From Acidimicrobiales bacterium (lineage in GTDB: Bacteria; Actinomycetota; Acidimicrobiia; Acidimicrobiales; MedAcidi-G1), in NCBI GenBank assembly GCA_029245675.1, contig JAQWOV010000013.1, positions 1 through 64,000 on the forward strand: a stretch of DNA of 64,000 nt, written 5' to 3'. The translations under genes and the position numbers were made by a program. The notes beneath the pieces were generated by a model that worked only from the letters and a program-made list of their open reading frames with translations, was not told where the DNA came from and did no database searches. This document shows positions 39,800 to 49,703 of the stretch, piece by piece; position 1 is the first letter of the stretch, and every line of letters begins with the position of its first letter.

Positions 39800-40392
39800 T
39801 ACTCCACATCCCCGTTATCTTCAGGTGACGGTCTTTCATCGTTGGTTGTTTCAAGAATTGGTAATGGTTGAAGTGGGCCCTTAAGCCGTCGAGCTAGTGC
39901 TACTGCACCAACAATGGCAACTGTTAGCAGAAGAGCAGTAAGTTCGACTGCGAATAAGTGGTCGTGGAAAAGAGTACCTCCAAGATTCTTAGTATTAGTT
40001 CCTCCTAATGAGACTTCTGATACCGACGTGGAAGTTCCTGTAGGCCCACTCACAGAAATTAAGAGTGTGGTGAGCATCAATCCCAAAATTGAAGACCCGA
40101 TAACTATCGTCAACGGCCGTTGTCCAGAAATTGGTTCAATTCCAAGATCATCTGCTCGATCAACACCCAAAAGCATTATTACAAAGAGGAAGAGTATGAC
40201 AATCGCTCCTGCATAAACAACAACTTGGACGGCTGCTAAAAAAGTTGCATCTAACAAAATAAAGAGCACGGCTATTCCAAATAAAGTCTCTACGAGAAAG
40301 AGCGCTGCATGCACGGGATTATTTGCTATCAAAACTCCCAATGCACCTGAGAGAACTATTGCACTGCAGATGATGAAGACAGCTAATTCCAT
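39799..40392 (-). CDS. nuoJ: NADH-quinone oxidoreductase subunit J (14-gene set)
   Basis: A 197-residue membrane subunit with about five helices, including [20 protein letters not shown] and [20 protein letters not shown], the helix that changes shape during turnover in known structures. It has an extracytoplasmic loop rich in Gly/Ser/Thr (residues about 115-140) and a polar C-terminal tail. It begins two bases after nuoI. Confidence 0.93.
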   Translation of the reverse strand: MELAVFIICSAIVLSGALGVLIANNPVHAALFLVETLFGIAVLFILLDATFLAAVQVVVYAGAIVILFLFVIMLLGVDRADDLGIEPISGQRPLTIVIGSSILGLMLTTLLISVSGPTGTSTSVSEVSLGGTNTKNLGGTLFHDHLFAVELTALLLTVAIVGAVALARRLKGPLQPLPILETTNDERPSPEDNGDVE

Positions 40393-40394
40393 TA

Positions 40395-40991
40395 TCAGCT
40401 CTCCCCATTCTGACTGTCTTCGGGTGCACGTATTCCATAGCCAAGTTCGCTATCCCAAGCGACTTTTCCAACATATTCACTAGAACCGCTTGGGGAAGTA
40501 GCTCTCATCCACGCTGAAGTTTGTAAATCTTCTCCTGGTCGCCAGTCTTCCCAAGGAAGATGTTGAGGCAGCCCTGTTGATTCATCTACAACTAACTCAT
40601 CTTTGGTGTAGACAGCGTCTTCGCGATTAGTGAATGAAAATTCAAATAGTTTTGTTTCAGTTATTGCTTGTGTAGGACAGGCTTCAACACATAAGTCACA
40701 GTGAATACAGCGAAGGTAATTAATTTCAAATACAAATCCATATCTCTCACCAGGAGAAACTGGTTCATTTTCTGGATTGTCTGCCCCACGAACATAAATA
40801 CAATCTGCTGGGCAGACTCCGGCGCAGAGTTCGCATCCAATGCATTTCTCCATACCGTTTTCATATCTATTGAGTACATGTCTTCCATGAAGTCGTGCAG
40901 GTTTGTCCCTCTTGCTCTCTGGATAAGGAACGGTTACTCTTTTTTCCCATAATTTTCGAAAAGTAACTGCAAATCCTTGTAAATATCCCAT
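40395..40991 (-). CDS. nuoI: NADH-quinone oxidoreductase subunit I, 2x[4Fe-4S] (14-gene set)
   Basis: A 198-residue peripheral subunit with two complete ferredoxin motifs, CIGCELCAGVCPADC and CIHCDLCVEACP, for clusters N6a and N6b. A C-terminal extension of about 60 residues (VVDESTGLPQHLPWEDWRP and onward) resembles that of other actinobacterial NuoI proteins. The start overlaps the nuoH stop. Confidence 0.94.
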   Translation of the reverse strand: MGYLQGFAVTFRKLWEKRVTVPYPESKRDKPARLHGRHVLNRYENGMEKCIGCELCAGVCPADCIYVRGADNPENEPVSPGERYGFVFEINYLRCIHCDLCVEACPTQAITETKLFEFSFTNREDAVYTKDELVVDESTGLPQHLPWEDWRPGEDLQTSAWMRATSPSGSSEYVGKVAWDSELGYGIRAPEDSQNGES

Positions 40992-42196
40992 TAGTTTGCC
41001 TCCTCAAATGCTTGAGAAGCTCTTTGCATTTTTGCTTTACGAATAGCTGCCATTAAAGCTAAAGCCCCAACACTGATAACTGTTAATCCAATCAAAATGA
41101 CTATCCAAGATTGCCAGCCTTGATCATTTGCAATATTGAGTGCTGCGATAAGCAAGAACCAGCCAAGAGATGCAGGTATAAGAATCTTCCACCCTAAATC
41201 CATGAGTTGGTCATAACGAAGCCTTGGAAGAGTGGCTCGAAGCCAAACGAAGACGAAAAGGAATATCCCTACCTTTAAGAAGAACCAGATTGGTGGCCAA
41301 ATCCATGGAATAGCTTCGATGAGGATTGGACCGTTAGGGCCACCAAGAAAAAGTGTTACCGCTATTGCAGACATAGTTATAACGTTCATGAATTCCGCTA
41401 GAAAAAATAGGGCGAAACGCAAAGCACTATATTCGGTATGGAACCCACCAACTAATTCTTGTTCTGCTTCAACGAGATCAAATGGTGGTCGGTTAAGTTC
41501 AGCAGTTCCAGCAATAACAAAAATTATGAATGGAACCACTCCGGTAGTAACTAAGTTCCAATTCCATGTTGACTGTCCTGAAACTATTCCATTTGTTGAC
41601 AGAGTTCCGCTCATTAAGAACACTGTTGCTATTGAGAGTCCAAGGGCAGCTTCGTAACTAATCATTTGAGCAGAAGATCGAACTGCACCTAATAGTGGAT
41701 ACTTAGACCCTGACGACCATCCAGCAAGCATGACTCCATACACAGCTATTGAAGACGTAGCGAGGAAAAATAAAACCCCGATAGGTGGATCAGCGACTTG
41801 AACCAAGGTTTCATGGCCAAACCAGGTAACAATACCGCCGTTATTGTTACGAAAATCTCCACCGATTGGGACAATAGCAAAAACTAAAAATGCAGGAATA
41901 AGAGATAAATATGGAGCAAGTTTGAATACAAACCGGTCTGAGCGTTCGGGTATTAGATCTTCTTTGAAAAAAAGTTTGATGCCGTCTGCAAGTGTTTGAA
42001 GTATTCCCCAAGGACCAGCTACTGATGGTCCAATTCGATTTTGCATATCACTGATCAGTTTTCTCTCAAACCAAATCATCAACATGACTGCTACGAGTAA
42101 GAATACAAAAGCGATTCCTACTTTCATTAGGACAATTAATACGACTGTGAGATCAACGTTCCCGCTTAAAAGCGGATCAGTTCCAAGAATCATCAT
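40991..42196 (-). CDS. nuoH: NADH-quinone oxidoreductase subunit H (14-gene set)
   Basis: A 401-residue membrane subunit of the quinone chamber. It has QNRIGPSVAGPWGILQTLAD (near 50), RPPFDLVEAEQELVGGFHTEYSA-type acidic loop residues, and an additional C-terminal hydrophobic helix (VILIGLTVISVGALALMAA) with a basic tail that the paralogue at 30239-31270 lacks. The start overlaps the nuoG stop. Confidence 0.94.
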   Translation of the reverse strand: MMILGTDPLLSGNVDLTVVLIVLMKVGIAFVFLLVAVMLMIWFERKLISDMQNRIGPSVAGPWGILQTLADGIKLFFKEDLIPERSDRFVFKLAPYLSLIPAFLVFAIVPIGGDFRNNNGGIVTWFGHETLVQVADPPIGVLFFLATSSIAVYGVMLAGWSSGSKYPLLGAVRSSAQMISYEAALGLSIATVFLMSGTLSTNGIVSGQSTWNWNLVTTGVVPFIIFVIAGTAELNRPPFDLVEAEQELVGGFHTEYSALRFALFFLAEFMNVITMSAIAVTLFLGGPNGPILIEAIPWIWPPIWFFLKVGIFLFVFVWLRATLPRLRYDQLMDLGWKILIPASLGWFLLIAALNIANDQGWQSWIVILIGLTVISVGALALMAAIRKAKMQRASQAFEEAN

Positions 42197-44667
42197 TTTG
42201 AAACCACCGTTAAGTCCGTTACGGGAACAAATGCATCAATTAATTCTGTTGCGGCAAATCCTGTGTGGTTAAGCCCAACGTGAACGGTTCCCTTAGCTAC
42301 TTTTGAGTCTGGTTTTGCTGGTAATACAACCGAACCCTTCGGACCCATCACTTCTACTTCTTCTCCAACCTCTACTCCTAAAGCGGAAAAATCAGTTGGT
42401 TCGAAACCTAGAGAAGCTTTTGGAGTTAGCCCAACAAGAGACTGACTATATGCATTGAAGGTTCCTTGGTCATACATTGTTCTCGTAACCACCAAGCGAA
42501 ATGAATAAGCATCATGACTTTGAACCTTTGTTTCTCCTGGTCGTGATAACTCAAATCCTCCTTTGACTAGAACTCCTTCTCGTGATTGCTCAGATAGAGA
42601 ATGGATTATGTCTTGATGGATAGGGGAGATTTTTTCTATTTCTTCCCATATTTCTTCAACTGATCTAAAGCCCAGATCAATGTCAAGATATTTAGCGAGA
42701 TCAACTGCAATCATCCAATCAGGCCGGGCGGTACCTGGAGGAGAAACTTTTCTTGAAATTAGGCTTATGCGTCCTTCTAAGTTGGTGAAAGTTCCGTCTA
42801 TTTCTGTCGGGCCAGCAGCCGGAAGCACAATGTCTGCTTGACAGGTTGTATCGGTTGGGAATAAATCTATTGAAATAATAATTTTTGTTTTTTCAATAGC
42901 TTCTTCGGCAAGACTTTTATCAGGAAAATCGTTAAGTGGGTCTGCTCCTAGTAGCAATAGAACATCAATTTTTCCTTCGGCTGCTGCTTCAATAATTTGA
43001 ACGGCATCATGGCCTCTTGTCGTGGGTAATGTTGGCCAGATTTCTTTAATAGAGGCTTGATGGCTGGTGAGAGTCGTTCTTCCAGGTAATAAATTGGGGG
43101 CCATCCCCATATCAAATGCTCCATGAATATTTCCCCGGCGTATCAAAGAAAGGAACTCGACGTCGGCGAGACGATCATGTAATGCCAAAGCAGCATCTAT
43201 TACTGGTCCTTCGGTTTCCGCCAATGAAGAACGACCAAGCAGAACAGTGACACTGTCTGCGGTCTGTAATAGTGACCCGGCTTTTTTCGCATCTTCTGGG
43301 TCCACTCCTCCGATTGGGGCTACGCCTCCTTCGCCAAACATGGCCTTTACCACTTCAGTAGTTTCTCCGGGCCGAACTCGAAGACTGTGAGCAGCGTATG
43401 GAGTTAATCCAGTTGATGTTGGAGTTAATTCAATAAGGGTTGCTCCGTCATGCACTACGGCATGCCGGAGACGAAGGTAGAGCGATCCGAGTTCTTCTTT
43501 TGGATCAGGTCCTAAAAGGACAATTGTTCCACCTGGTTTACAGGCGTCATTTATTGTCGCACGAGGTAATCCTAATAAGAATTCTGGGGGAAGTCCGTCT
43601 CCCATCTGAGCATCTATATTGTCTGTTCCTAAAATCCCTTTAGCAACTTTCGTCCATGCATATTGTGATTCATTAGTTAAACGAGCACCTCCCAATATGG
43701 CGATTCGGTCTGAAGAAGTTTCCTTTAGTGCACTAGCAGCAGCTTTTAGAGATTCAGGCCAAGATGACTTGTCTTGTTGCGAATTTTCAGTTTCTTTTTT
43801 GTTTATTAACGGGGTATCAAGACGGTCTACATTACTAAAAGCCTCAAATATGAATCGTTCTTTATCAGAGATCCATCCCCAATTAACGCTGTCTGAGTCC
43901 ACTCCTTGGATTCGTAAAACTTGATTTCTTGAAGCATGTATGGAGATGCGACTTCCGACAGAGTCAAACGCGCTCGTTGATTCTGCTTCTTCTAAATCCC
44001 ATGGCCTGGCTTTGAATCGGTATGGTCGAGCGGTGAGTGCTCCAACGGGACATATCTGTACTGTGTTACCACTGAAATAAGAGCTAAATGGTTCATCAGG
44101 GAAGGTGTTGACTTCAGTCTGAGATCCGCGTCCTTGGAAGTGTATAAGTTTGTCTCCCGCTACTTCATCTGCAAATCGAGTGCACCGGTCACAAAGGATG
44201 CATCTTTCACGATCGAGATAGACATTTTCACTGATTGGTATTGGTTTTTCAAAGTTACGTTTCTGCTCTATGTAACGACTTTCACCAGGTCCATATGCGA
44301 GTGTCTGATCTTGTAATGGACACTCTCCACCCTTGTCGCATATTGGACAATCAAGAGGATGATTGATGAGAAGAAATTCTAAAACCCCATCTTGGGCTTT
44401 TAATGTCTTTTCTGATTCAGTATCAACTGTCATTCCTGGTTGACAAGTCAGCATGCAAGATGGCTGCAAACTCGGACCTCTCCCTGTGTCGACTTCTACA
44501 AGACACATACGGCACATACCTACTGGCTTAAGACGAGAGTGATGGCAAAATCTCGGAATTTCGGTTCCCATCCTCTCGGCCGCATCAATTAAGAGCTCTC
44601 CAGGTTTTGCTATAAATTTTTCACCGTTAAGAGTGACTTCTATTTCGCCTGTGTTCTCTTCACTCAT
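42193..44667 (-). CDS. nuoG: NADH-quinone oxidoreductase subunit G (14-gene set)
   Basis: An 824-residue iron-sulfur subunit of the NADH module. It has an N-terminal 2Fe-2S domain (CHHSRLKPVGMCRMC ... PSCMLTC), the His/Cys3 cluster N5 (HPLDCPICDKGGECPLQ) and cluster N4 (CILCDRC with distal CPVGALT). Where many bacterial NuoG proteins carry four cysteines for the off-path cluster N7, this one has none: the region reads ESTSAFDSVGSRISIH (about 225-245) and later NWGWISDKERF. The C-terminal molybdopterin-oxidoreductase-like domain is degenerate, as usual. It overlaps nuoF by four bases. Confidence 0.94.
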   Translation of the reverse strand: MSEENTGEIEVTLNGEKFIAKPGELLIDAAERMGTEIPRFCHHSRLKPVGMCRMCLVEVDTGRGPSLQPSCMLTCQPGMTVDTESEKTLKAQDGVLEFLLINHPLDCPICDKGGECPLQDQTLAYGPGESRYIEQKRNFEKPIPISENVYLDRERCILCDRCTRFADEVAGDKLIHFQGRGSQTEVNTFPDEPFSSYFSGNTVQICPVGALTARPYRFKARPWDLEEAESTSAFDSVGSRISIHASRNQVLRIQGVDSDSVNWGWISDKERFIFEAFSNVDRLDTPLINKKETENSQQDKSSWPESLKAAASALKETSSDRIAILGGARLTNESQYAWTKVAKGILGTDNIDAQMGDGLPPEFLLGLPRATINDACKPGGTIVLLGPDPKEELGSLYLRLRHAVVHDGATLIELTPTSTGLTPYAAHSLRVRPGETTEVVKAMFGEGGVAPIGGVDPEDAKKAGSLLQTADSVTVLLGRSSLAETEGPVIDAALALHDRLADVEFLSLIRRGNIHGAFDMGMAPNLLPGRTTLTSHQASIKEIWPTLPTTRGHDAVQIIEAAAEGKIDVLLLLGADPLNDFPDKSLAEEAIEKTKIIISIDLFPTDTTCQADIVLPAAGPTEIDGTFTNLEGRISLISRKVSPPGTARPDWMIAVDLAKYLDIDLGFRSVEEIWEEIEKISPIHQDIIHSLSEQSREGVLVKGGFELSRPGETKVQSHDAYSFRLVVTRTMYDQGTFNAYSQSLVGLTPKASLGFEPTDFSALGVEVGEEVEVMGPKGSVVLPAKPDSKVAKGTVHVGLNHTGFAATELIDAFVPVTDLTVVSK

Positions 44668-46073
44668 TGCTCTACCTCAATCGGGGCAGCAGAGACCGGA
44701 ATACTGTCACGCTGAGTTATGAGAGTTTCAAATTCAGTCCTGAACCGCCGAATTGCTGAAGTAATAGGTGCAACAGACGATGGACCTAATGGGCATATTG
44801 TGGTTTGACGAGGAGGAAATGGAACAGCTTCAAGATCTTGTTCGCTAAAAGCTGCGACTGGATAGGGACCTGGACTTATGTTATCTCCGATGTCTAGAAG
44901 GAGTTCGATATCTGATGGCCGGCCATCTCCCTCATAGATCCGACGTAAGATTTTTTCTTCCCAAGTGGTTCCTTCTCGGCAAGGTGAACATTTTCCACAA
45001 GATTCTCTAGCAAAAAACCGCACCACTCTCAGACATGCTTTAACCGCATCTGTGGTTTCGTCCATTACCACTATTGCACCGGACCCAAGCATTGAACCTG
45101 CGTCTCCGATCAGGCGAGCTTCTAAAGGTAAATCTAAGTGTTCTTCAAAGAACCAAGGAGCGGATCCACCTCCGGGGATGAACATTTTTAGTTCTTTTCC
45201 GTTTCGAATTCCTTGGCAAAAGTTCTCTCCGTAAAATAAGTCACGAAATGTGGTGACTCCTTGTTCGACTTCATAGACCCCTGGTCTATTTACATGACCG
45301 GATATAGCGAATAGGCGTGTTCCGGGAGACGTTTCAGATCCCATCTCTTTATATGCGGAAGCACCATTGTCGATAATCCACGGAATGTTCGAAAGAGTTT
45401 CTACATTGTTTACGATCGTTGGTTGCCCATAAAGCCCTATTGCCGCTGGAAAATATGGAGGCTTAAGACGTGGCATTCCTCTATTTCCTTCAAGGCTTTC
45501 TATAAGCGCTGTTTCTTCACCAACTATGTAGGCCCCAGCGCCCCAATGGAGGACGATGTCAACTGAAAAGTCTTGACCAAGAATATTTCGACCTACGTAA
45601 CCGGCTTCATACGCTTCATTTAATGCGTTTGCTATGCGTTCTTGGGCTAATGCCATTTCTCCTCTTACATAAAGAAAGCATTGCGAGAGACCCAACGCAT
45701 AGCAAGCAATCAGACATCCTTCGATTAATTGATGCGGGTCACGTTCCATTAAGAGACGATCTTTGTAAGTGCCTGGCTCGCTTTCGTCTCCGTTGACTAC
45801 GAGATATCGAGGCCATACTCCCTCTGGGCAAAACCCCCATTTCACTCCAGCTGGGAATCCAGCTCCGCCGCGACCAAGCAATACGGCTTCCCGTACTTCG
45901 TCGTGTACTTCTGAAGGTTTTTTCTCCAGTGCTTTTCTGAGCCCGTTATATCCGCCTGTATTTAGAAATCTTTCAAGAGTGAAAGAGTCTTCAAATTGAA
46001 ACCGTTCAGTGATGAGCTTAGGTCCGTCGTTGTTGATGTAACCGGCTGCGAAAGCAGGAGCTGAGTTATTCAT
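44664..46073 (-). CDS. nuoF: NADH-quinone oxidoreductase subunit F, NADH/FMN site (14-gene set)
   Basis: The 469-residue NADH-binding flavoprotein that starts electron flow. The glycine-rich GRGGAGFPAGVKWGF (near 69-83) binds NADH and FMN, VNGDESEPGTYKDR is typical, and SCGKCSPCREG holds three cysteines of cluster N3. A C-terminal extension of about 30 residues is present. Its presence only in this set marks this operon as the NADH-oxidising one. Confidence 0.95.
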   Translation of the reverse strand: MNNSAPAFAAGYINNDGPKLITERFQFEDSFTLERFLNTGGYNGLRKALEKKPSEVHDEVREAVLLGRGGAGFPAGVKWGFCPEGVWPRYLVVNGDESEPGTYKDRLLMERDPHQLIEGCLIACYALGLSQCFLYVRGEMALAQERIANALNEAYEAGYVGRNILGQDFSVDIVLHWGAGAYIVGEETALIESLEGNRGMPRLKPPYFPAAIGLYGQPTIVNNVETLSNIPWIIDNGASAYKEMGSETSPGTRLFAISGHVNRPGVYEVEQGVTTFRDLFYGENFCQGIRNGKELKMFIPGGGSAPWFFEEHLDLPLEARLIGDAGSMLGSGAIVVMDETTDAVKACLRVVRFFARESCGKCSPCREGTTWEEKILRRIYEGDGRPSDIELLLDIGDNISPGPYPVAAFSEQDLEAVPFPPRQTTICPLGPSSVAPITSAIRRFRTEFETLITQRDSIPVSAAPIEVEQ

Positions 46074-46720
46074 GACTTAGCCTCTTCTGTATTTTTTTCC
46101 ATCCAAACAGGAGCCGTCTTAGAGTCTTCTGGAGGGGTTATTCCCGCTTTTCTATCTATCGGAATATGTTGTTGTATCCGAGACAGTGCCCCATGTGAAG
46201 GAATATCACCACTATCGCCTTGTTTGCCCTTATCTAATGGGCTTCTGCCAGAGCGAAGTTCAGCTACAACTTCGTCAAAAATATTTTCATCAGCCCGATG
46301 AAAATATCGGTAATTTACTGTGAAACAAGGAGCCTCGGTACATGCTGCAATGCATTCCACATCTTCGAGAGTGAAAAGACCGTCTTCTGTCGTTTCGCCA
46401 TCTGTAATTCCGAGAACTGCTTCTGCATGATGCAGTAATTCCTCTCCTCCTAATAGTTGGCAAGAAATATTTGTACACACGTTTATTAAGTACTTTCCTA
46501 CCGGATGGAATTTAAACATTTCATAGAAACTGCCTGTTCCGAGAACTTCAGCTGAAGTGACATCGGTTAACTCAGCGATATGTGTCATTGCTTCATTTGT
46601 AATCCAACCGTTTTGTTCTTGGGCTAGATGAAGTAATGGAATTAACGCTGACTTAGCGCGAGGATACCTGTCGATGATTTCATGAGCTCGACGAAGATTT
46701 TCCTCAGTGAAGTAAGCCAT
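46070..46720 (-). CDS. nuoE: NADH-quinone oxidoreductase subunit E, [2Fe-2S] (14-gene set)
   Basis: A 216-residue thioredoxin-fold subunit with cluster N1a ligands in CTNISC (C-x4-C) and CIAAC (C-x3-C). The last 60 residues (from RSGRSPLDKGKQG) form a Lys/Pro/Ser-rich tail beyond the family core of about 160. It overlaps nuoF by four bases and abuts nuoD. Confidence 0.94.
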   Translation of the reverse strand: MAYFTEENLRRAHEIIDRYPRAKSALIPLLHLAQEQNGWITNEAMTHIAELTDVTSAEVLGTGSFYEMFKFHPVGKYLINVCTNISCQLLGGEELLHHAEAVLGITDGETTEDGLFTLEDVECIAACTEAPCFTVNYRYFHRADENIFDEVVAELRSGRSPLDKGKQGDSGDIPSHGALSRIQQHIPIDRKAGITPPEDSKTAPVWMEKNTEEAKS

Positions 46721-48012
46721 TATCGGTCTACCTCTCCCATGATTGGGTCTACTGAGGAAATTACCGCTACCCCATCTGCTATGAGTCCACCTTCCATTAG
46801 GTGCGGCAGAGTTTGAAGGTTTACGAAACTTGGTCCGCGTATATGCATCCGGTACGGGTTTGGTCCTCCGTCAGAGACGATGTAGCAGCCAAGTTCTCCT
46901 CTAGGACTTTCTACTGCTACGTAGGCTTCACCTTCAGGAACATGAAAACCTTCTGTGAAGATTTTGAAGTGGTGTATCAAAGCTTCCATTGATTCATCAA
47001 TTCTTGCCCGAGGAGGTGGGGTGACTTTTTTGTTTTGAATTCGGTAATCACCCTCAGGCATTAGTTCGAGAATCTGTTCAATTATTTTTAGGGATTCACG
47101 AATTTCATTTAATCGAATTGCAAAGCGATCGAAGCAGTCTCCATAAGTTCCTACTACAACATCGAAATCAACTTCGTCATATGCCAAATAGGGCATATGA
47201 CGACGGAGGTCCCAGACGTAACCTGTAGATCGGAGAATTGGTCCTGTTGCAGATAACGCAAGGGCTTCAGCAGGATTCATGACACCTACACCTTGCAATC
47301 GCTCACGGAAAATGGGTTGATTGGTTTGTAAAGTATCGTATTCTTCTAGCCGAGGAGGAATTATTTCCAGTAGTTTCTTTACATCTTCTCGCCATCCTTC
47401 CGGAAGGTCTGCTGCCACACCACCTGGCCGAATATAGTTATGGTTCATTCGTAGCCCAGTAACTTTTTCGAAAAAACGAAGAACCTCTTCACGTTCTCTC
47501 CATCCGTAGATCATCATGGAGACTGCGCCTAGATCCATACCGTTAGTTGCTTGAAAAAGTAGGTGAGAAGAAACTCGATTGAGTTCGCACATCAACATGC
47601 GTATCCATGTAGCTCTAGGTGGGACGTCAATATTAAGAAGTTTTTCAGTGGTTAAAGAAAAAACTAGTTCTGAAAAAAGTGGGGCGGCATAATCCATGCG
47701 TGTGACGTTGGTTGCCCCTTGTAGGTAACTAAGACCTTCAGCTGTTTTCTCCATTCCAGTATGTAAATAACCAATCACTGGTTTGGACCGAAGAATAGTT
47801 TCTCCTGACATCTCTAACATAAGACGCAATACACCATGTGTAGATGGATGGGAGGGGCCCATATTTAAAATCATGCGATGATCATCGTCAAGAGCGTCTG
47901 TTTCATCAATTGCAGCATTTGCTTCTTCTTCATTAAGTCGAAGAACCGGACTTTCTTCTCGCCTGAAAACTCTTTCAGGTTCTCCAAGAAGTAGCTCTTT
48001 CCCATTCGTCAT
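46720..48012 (-). CDS. nuoD: NADH-quinone oxidoreductase subunit D (14-gene set)
   Basis: A 430-residue subunit forming the quinone site with NuoB. NMGPSHPSTHGVLRLMLEMSG-type sequence near residue 50 holds the key His, and VIGYLHTGMEKTAE near 80 the partner region. The C-terminus GEVDR is typical. A charged N-terminal segment of about 40 residues precedes the core. It abuts nuoC and nuoE with one-base overlaps. Confidence 0.95.
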   Translation of the reverse strand: MTNGKELLLGEPERVFRREESPVLRLNEEEANAAIDETDALDDDHRMILNMGPSHPSTHGVLRLMLEMSGETILRSKPVIGYLHTGMEKTAEGLSYLQGATNVTRMDYAAPLFSELVFSLTTEKLLNIDVPPRATWIRMLMCELNRVSSHLLFQATNGMDLGAVSMMIYGWREREEVLRFFEKVTGLRMNHNYIRPGGVAADLPEGWREDVKKLLEIIPPRLEEYDTLQTNQPIFRERLQGVGVMNPAEALALSATGPILRSTGYVWDLRRHMPYLAYDEVDFDVVVGTYGDCFDRFAIRLNEIRESLKIIEQILELMPEGDYRIQNKKVTPPPRARIDESMEALIHHFKIFTEGFHVPEGEAYVAVESPRGELGCYIVSDGGPNPYRMHIRGPSFVNLQTLPHLMEGGLIADGVAVISSVDPIMGEVDR

Positions 48013-48548
48013 TAATGTCTCCCTACTTCAGGAGAAAATTGAACAGGAATTCGTCCGACTTCATGGTCTTTTCGTAGTGGATGACCTTCCCAGTTGTCGG
48101 GAAGAAGAATACGTGAATGATCTGGATGTCCTTCAAAAACGACGCCAAATAGATCCCAGGCCTCTCTTTCCATGGCTTCCGTTCCGGGAAATAGATCAAA
48201 TAGGGAGGGAACAGTTGGGTTATCGGTTCCGGCTTGCACCCGGAGACGAACTCGTTTCCCTTGGTCATGGTTAATCAGCGAAACAACTACTTCAAAACGT
48301 TCCGGATTCAATCCTTCTGGTAAATCTTTCCGGCCTGGATGTGTTAAATAGTCAACTGCTGTGACATCAATAGCCATACAAAAACCATCTTCTTTTAACA
48401 GAGTGACTGTCTCTAATAATTGTGCAGGTGCTGGATGCAGGACTACTTGATCGTGTGATTCAGTAACAGGGACTCCATAGGAAGTAGGTCCGGAGTATTC
48501 TTCGGTTTTTTCCTCTACTTCTTCATTTGATTCTTCAGTTTCAGTCAT
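48012..48548 (-). CDS. nuoC: NADH-quinone oxidoreductase subunit C (14-gene set)
   Basis: A 178-residue peripheral subunit with the signature [20 protein letters not shown] and [17 protein letters not shown]. The first 20 residues are very acidic ([16 protein letters not shown]). It is shorter than its 225-residue paralogue at 32436-33113. It overlaps nuoB by four bases. Confidence 0.94.
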   Translation of the reverse strand: MTETEESNEEVEEKTEEYSGPTSYGVPVTESHDQVVLHPAPAQLLETVTLLKEDGFCMAIDVTAVDYLTHPGRKDLPEGLNPERFEVVVSLINHDQGKRVRLRVQAGTDNPTVPSLFDLFPGTEAMEREAWDLFGVVFEGHPDHSRILLPDNWEGHPLRKDHEVGRIPVQFSPEVGRH

Positions 48549-49156
48549 GACGTTGTTTTCTCAACAATCTCAACTGGTGTTTCAGCACTCATTGGTGAAA
48601 GATCTAAATCAATGGCGGCGCCTCCTTGATTTAATTCTCTTCGTCGTGTGAGTTCTCCGTTTTGGATATTGTCATGCAGCGTAAGAATTGAGTGCATCAG
48701 TGTTTCAGGGCCGGGAGGGCATCCTGGGACGTAAACATCAACGGGTACTATTTGATCGACACCTTGGACGATGGCGTAGTTATTGAACATTCCTCCACTT
48801 GATGCACAAACTCCCATTGAAATAACCCACTTTGGTTCCATCATTTGGTCATAGATTTGACGAAGTATTGGCGCCATTTTTTGTGAAACTCGCCCAGCTA
48901 CGATCATCAAATCTGCTTGACGAGGTGAAGCCCGAAAAACTTCCATTCCATATCTAGCTAGGTCATAATGTGCTGCCCCAGTTGCCATCATTTCAATGGC
49001 GCAGCAAGCGAGACCGAAAGTTGCCGGCCAGCAACTTCTTGCCCTCGACCACTTGACCAAGTCCTCTATACGAGCGGTAACAAAATTGTGTTCTAATCCT
49101 TCTAATCCATCAGACGCAATGTTGTTCGTGTCACCGAGAAGTGGAATTCGTGCCAT
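48545..49156 (-). CDS. nuoB: NADH-quinone oxidoreductase subunit B (14-gene set)
   Basis: A 203-residue subunit with the N2 cluster cysteines in [15 protein letters not shown] and VPGCPPGPE. It has a C-terminal extension of about 30 residues after the core ([20 protein letters not shown]). It begins one base into the nuoA stop. Confidence 0.95.
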   Translation of the reverse strand: MARIPLLGDTNNIASDGLEGLEHNFVTARIEDLVKWSRARSCWPATFGLACCAIEMMATGAAHYDLARYGMEVFRASPRQADLMIVAGRVSQKMAPILRQIYDQMMEPKWVISMGVCASSGGMFNNYAIVQGVDQIVPVDVYVPGCPPGPETLMHSILTLHDNIQNGELTRRRELNQGGAAIDLDLSPMSAETPVEIVEKTTS

Positions 49157-49659
49157 TAGTTAGTCACCTCTTCATTTTCTGGTCGCCCTTCTAAGCCAAC
49201 ACGTCGCACTCCGGTTTCTTGTATGTGAACGACAGTGGACTGCGTAGTACGTTCTGTTGATATTTGACCTGATTGACCAGAATCGTATTGACTTCTTCGG
49301 ATTGGACCCCATTCAAGAGCACCATTTCCGATGAGATATATAAATGACTCAAATACTGCTACAGAGAAAATGAGGACTGCGACAAGACCCGATACTCCGA
49401 GTTCGCGATGCGCTAATGCCCATGGATAGAAAAAAATGATTTCAATGTCAAAGACGATAAAGATCATTGCTACGAGGAAGAACCGAACTGGAAAACGTTC
49501 CGGATTATTTTTTGTTGGGACAATACCGCATTCATAGGGGGCGAGTTTCTTGTCATTTGGGTTCCGCGGAGCTAAAAGTTTTGTTGCTACAAAACTTAAG
49601 GCTGCAAATAAAAATGCAAGCACCCCTAGAGCTAGTATTGGAAGATACTGACCGAGCAT
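49156..49659 (-). CDS. nuoA: NADH-quinone oxidoreductase subunit A (14-gene set)
   Basis: A 167-residue, three-helix subunit with the [20 protein letters not shown] loop and the [15 protein letters not shown] segment. A TTG nine codons upstream (49686) could extend it, but GGAG lies seven bases before the ATG at 49659, so that start is used. The C-terminal tail of about 45 residues is hydrophilic. First gene of the 14-gene set, 44 bases after the unknown gene of the bc module, so read-through from the bc module is likely. Confidence 0.93.
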   Translation of the reverse strand: MLGQYLPILALGVLAFLFAALSFVATKLLAPRNPNDKKLAPYECGIVPTKNNPERFPVRFFLVAMIFIVFDIEIIFFYPWALAHRELGVSGLVAVLIFSVAVFESFIYLIGNGALEWGPIRRSQYDSGQSGQISTERTTQSTVVHIQETGVRRVGLEGRPENEEVTN

Positions 49660-49703
49660 TTCAGTTCTCCAAACCGTCGTCGACAATGGTGAGGGTCACC
49701 ATC

